Source of the DNA: Gelidibacter pelagius
GTDB lineage: Bacteria; Bacteroidota; Bacteroidia; Flavobacteriales; Flavobacteriaceae
Length of the DNA: 64,000 nucleotides
Direction: 5' to 3'
NCBI RefSeq assembly: GCF_017581925.1
Contig: NZ_JAGEVG010000004.1
Span: 124,001-188,000 of the forward strand
The notes under the pieces are model-generated. The model ran no database searches and had not been told where the DNA came from. It saw only the letters and a list, made by a program, of their open reading frames with translations. Position numbers and translations under genes: made by a program. This document shows, one piece after another, positions 61,792 to 64,000 of the stretch. The number at the start of each line of letters is the position of its first letter. Position 1 is the first letter of the stretch.

Positions 61792-62529
61792 AAAAAGTAT
61801 CTTCTTCTTGCGCAATTCAAAATTCTGGCCTAAATATACTTTTCGCACCATTTCATCCGCAGCCAATTCTTCTGGAATTCCGGCTTTTAAGATATTGCCT
61901 TCAAACATTAAATAGGTTCTGTCCGTAATAGCCAGCGTTTCCTGTACGTTGTGATCAGTGATTAAAATCCCAATATTTTTTTTGGTCAGTTGGGCTACAA
62001 TCCGTTGAATGTCTTCCACGGCCACTGGATCCACTCCTGCAAAAGGCTCATCCAATAAAATGAAATTAGGATTTGTAGCTAAGGCACGCGCAATTTCAGT
62101 TCGGCGGCGTTCACCACCAGATAATAAGTCGCCTCTGCTTTTACGAATATGTCCCAGTCCAAATTCGTCAATTAAGGATTCCATTTTATCAAGTTGCTCT
62201 TTTTTAGAGAGTTTTGTCATTTGCAATACGCTTAAAATATTGTCTTCAATGCTCAACTTTCGAAAAACGGATGCTTCTTGTGCCAAATAACCAATCCCAT
62301 GTTGGGCACGTTTGTACATTGGATATTTGGTGATTTCTTTATTGTCCAAAAAGATTTTGCCGCCATTGGGCTTGATTAAGCCAACAATCATATAAAAAGA
62401 GGTGGTTTTGCCAGCACCATTTGGGCCGAGCAAGCCCACAATCTCACCCTGATTGACTTCTAAAGAAACATCCTTGACCACTTGACGTCCACCGTAGGAC
62501 TTCATTAAATTTGTTGCGCTTAACTTCAT
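61789..62529 (-). CDS. lptB: LPS-transport ABC ATPase LptB
   Basis: The 246-residue ATPase energises lipopolysaccharide extraction with LptFG. Motifs: [13 protein letters not shown] (Walker A, residue 33 on), [13 protein letters not shown] (Q-loop, LptB-typical), [15 protein letters not shown] (signature) and [13 protein letters not shown] (Walker B). The length is typical. It is downstream of the small Cmd gene in the order kdsD-tatC-cmd-lptB that is common in Flavobacteriaceae. Confidence 0.94.
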   Translation of the reverse strand: MKLSATNLMKSYGGRQVVKDVSLEVNQGEIVGLLGPNGAGKTTSFYMIVGLIKPNGGKIFLDNKEITKYPMYKRAQHGIGYLAQEASVFRKLSIEDNILSVLQMTKLSKKEQLDKMESLIDEFGLGHIRKSRGDLLSGGERRRTEIARALATNPNFILLDEPFAGVDPVAVEDIQRIVAQLTKKNIGILITDHNVQETLAITDRTYLMFEGNILKAGIPEELAADEMVRKVYLGQNFELRKKKILF

Positions 62530-62603
62530 AGCTTCATTTGTAAGGCTAAAAATAGTAAAATCATAGAGGACACCTAATAATCCAATTCCTTTTTATAAAA
62601 AGT

Positions 62604-62954
62604 TTAACCTTGAGCTTCTAAAGCTTCCCAAAATTCGTAAGCCCTACGAAGATGCGGAATCACAATGGTGCCGCCCACCAACGTGGCTATGCCGAGTGCT
62701 TCGTTGATTTCAGCTTTGGTAAGTCCTTGTTTGTAGCTTGTTTCCAAGTGGTATTTAATGCAATCATCACATCGCAATACTGTAGAAGCCACCAAACCCA
62801 AGAGTTCTTTGGTTTTGACGTCCAATGCACCTTCTGCATAGGCATTGGTGTCGAGATTAAAAATCCGCTTGATGATCTTGTTATTGCCATCGCCTAAAAT
62901 TTTATCGTTCATTTTGGTGCGATAGTCATTAAACTCATTTACAATATCAGACAT
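62604..62954 (-). CDS. Carboxymuconolactone decarboxylase-family protein
   Basis: The 116-residue protein has the AhpD-like redox motif C-x2-C with H: RCDDCIKYHLETSYKQG near residue 58, and the family helix KAEINEALGIATLVGG. Such proteins may act as small alkylhydroperoxidases. It overlaps tatC by 8 bp and is followed by lptB after 74 bp. Confidence 0.88.
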   Translation of the reverse strand: MSDIVNEFNDYRTKMNDKILGDGNNKIIKRIFNLDTNAYAEGALDVKTKELLGLVASTVLRCDDCIKYHLETSYKQGLTKAEINEALGIATLVGGTIVIPHLRRAYEFWEALEAQG

Positions 62955-63783
62955 GTTTCTTGTTTTTACGTTTTTCTTGTCGCTTTTGGTTTCTCACCAC
63001 GATGGCGGAAATATAGATACTTACTTGATACAATACTAAAATAGGAATGGCGACAATCACCTGACTTGCCACATCTGGAGGTGTGATGACTGCAGAAATA
63101 ATCAGAACGCCCACCAAAGCGTATTTTCTATATTTTTTAAGAATCTGTGGGGTAACGAGGCCAACCTTGGTCAGAAAATAGATAATGATTGGCAATTCAA
63201 ATACAAATCCTGCCGCAATAGAGGAGGATCTCACTAAGCTGATATAGGAACTGATATCAAATTGGTTTGTAATTTCACTACTTACAGAATAGGTGCCTAA
63301 AAAGTTGATGGATAACGGGGTAATGACATAATAGCCAAACAATACACCCATAAAGAACAATAAAGATGATACGACAATAAAGCCACGGGAGTTTTTGCGT
63401 TCATTTTCCAAAAGTCCAGGGCTAATAAAGCTCCAGAGCTGATAGATGATATAAGGGAATGCAATGATGAACCCAGCAAAAATAGAGGTCCAGATATCGG
63501 CGGAAAATTGGCCACCCATCGTTCTACTTTGAATGGTAAACGGAAATGCATCCGCACAAAATGTAGAATCGATATTTAAAAACGTTGATAGTTTACACAG
63601 ATATTTATACGTAGGGAAATCCATGCTTTTCGGACCGAAAATAATGACATCGAAAATCCATCGTGAAAAAATGAATGCAACTGATCCTGCAATAACAATG
63701 CTTAAAGTAATCCGGATGAGGTGCCAGCGTAAGTCTTCGAGATGGTCTAAAAAGGACATCTCATTGGAAGTTGTTTTTGTCAT
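62947..63783 (-). CDS. tatC: Twin-arginine translocase subunit TatC
   Basis: The 278-residue inner-membrane protein begins MSFLDHLEDLRWHLIRITLS, the TatC E-x-R signature (H-L-E-D-L-R) near residue 11. It has six transmembrane helices, with the conserved IYQLWSFISPGLLENERKN near 115. A basic C-terminal tail follows. It recognises twin-arginine signals of folded exported proteins. Its start overlaps the kdsD stop by one base. Confidence 0.95.
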   Translation of the reverse strand: MTKTTSNEMSFLDHLEDLRWHLIRITLSIVIAGSVAFIFSRWIFDVIIFGPKSMDFPTYKYLCKLSTFLNIDSTFCADAFPFTIQSRTMGGQFSADIWTSIFAGFIIAFPYIIYQLWSFISPGLLENERKNSRGFIVVSSLLFFMGVLFGYYVITPLSINFLGTYSVSSEITNQFDISSYISLVRSSSIAAGFVFELPIIIYFLTKVGLVTPQILKKYRKYALVGVLIISAVITPPDVASQVIVAIPILVLYQVSIYISAIVVRNQKRQEKRKNKKHV

Positions 63784-64000
63784 TAGATAATTCCTTCTTT
63801 GATAAGATCATGTAGATGCACTACACCAGCATACTTGCCTTCATTTTCTACCAAAAGTTGTGAGATTCCATTAGTTTCCATTTGCTCCAATGCATCGACG
63901 GCCATCGCATTTTCATCTATTGTTTTGGGGTTGGAACTCATGATGTCTTTTGCGGTCAAGTGAATAAAGGCGTCGCTCTTGGTGAGCATTCGTCTTAAAT
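63783..64000 (-). CDS. kdsD: Arabinose-5-phosphate isomerase, C-terminal CBS part; cut by the right edge
   Basis: The last ~72 codons are present. They encode a CBS-domain half (DIMSSNPKTIDENAMAVDAL, then EQMETNGISQLLVENEGKYA) with the final GVVHLHDLIKEGII, typical of KpsF/KdsD. The frame runs without a stop to the edge. KdsD makes arabinose-5-phosphate, the substrate of KdsA (37695). The N-terminal SIS isomerase domain lies outside the window. Confidence 0.85.
   Translation of the reverse strand, partial: LRRMLTKSDAFIHLTAKDIMSSNPKTIDENAMAVDALEQMETNGISQLLVENEGKYAGVVHLHDLIKEGII

Noticed and set aside
1-64000. CRISPR array or Cas genes
   Set aside because: The tandem repeats present are 7-bp units without spacers, and no cas-like protein was seen.
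1-64000. tRNA or rRNA genes
   Set aside because: Apart from the tRNA-like domain of ssrA I found no cloverleaf or rRNA segment by eye.

Overview
The window is a piece of a Bacteroidota chromosome, almost certainly family Flavobacteriaceae. It is AT-rich, uses TAnnTTTG-type promoter elements, and carries flavobacterial markers: a one-piece tmRNA with a tag ending ALAA, a PorV/PorQ-type outer-membrane protein, a lipoprotein-anchored azurin, a TlpA-type thioredoxin lipoprotein, and the gene order kdsD-tatC-cmd-lptB. Identifications come from reading translations and motifs by eye; no database search was run.

1-5234 (core): the 5' part of a D-serine ammonia-lyase gene, a secreted beta-lactamase-family serine hydrolase, two small unknown genes, a DUF1080 glycoside-hydrolase-like protein and an unknown 211-residue protein.

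5235-28996 (accessory): a ~23.8 kb integrative and mobilizable element inserted in the 3' end of the tmRNA gene ssrA. A 13-bp copy of the ssrA end marks the left junction and the intact ssrA end marks the right one. Just inside both junctions is a perfect 24-bp direct repeat, interpreted as arm-type integrase sites. From left to right the element holds: a tyrosine recombinase; an orphan HipB-like regulator with three operator-like palindromes; a probable toxin-antitoxin-SecB-chaperone (TAC) operon; a UDG-like gene paired with a DUF6140 gene; a palindromic repeat and a cassette-like gene; a type I restriction-modification locus (hsdM-hsdS-hsdR) with an ApeA-like HEPN defence gene and a nuclease-gene remnant inside it; a divergent Mrr-nuclease/NACHT-like NTPase gene; two unknown genes; a nested hairpin of ~120 nt; ParA and an RHH partner; a relaxase/MobC mobilization set with an oriT-like hairpin; a toprim primase-like protein and a DUF5906-type helicase next to 11 iteron-like heptamers; and an excisionase-like HTH protein. 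No type IV secretion genes are seen, so transfer would need a helper.

28985-41412 (core): ssrA, an EamA transporter, a saccharopine/alanine dehydrogenase-family enzyme, a TlpA-like lipoprotein, small membrane proteins, a GNAT acetyltransferase, kdsA and typA.

41488-54469: a surface-polysaccharide (O-antigen-like) cluster: FemAB-like acyltransferase, DegT aminotransferase, two consecutive Wzx-like flippases, a hexapeptide acyltransferase, an HTTM-like membrane protein, four glycosyltransferases, an FdtA/QdtA-like cupin and a 2OG-Fe(II) oxygenase. The FdtA-like and DegT-like proteins together suggest a dTDP-3-amino-3,6-dideoxyhexose.

54623-64000 (core): ftsE, azurin, lnt, a PorV/PorQ-like protein, pssA, a DUF808 protein, lptB, a carboxymuconolactone decarboxylase-family protein, tatC and the 3' part of kdsD. 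Arrays of degenerate 7-bp repeats recur between genes, and one lies inside the DegT coding sequence.
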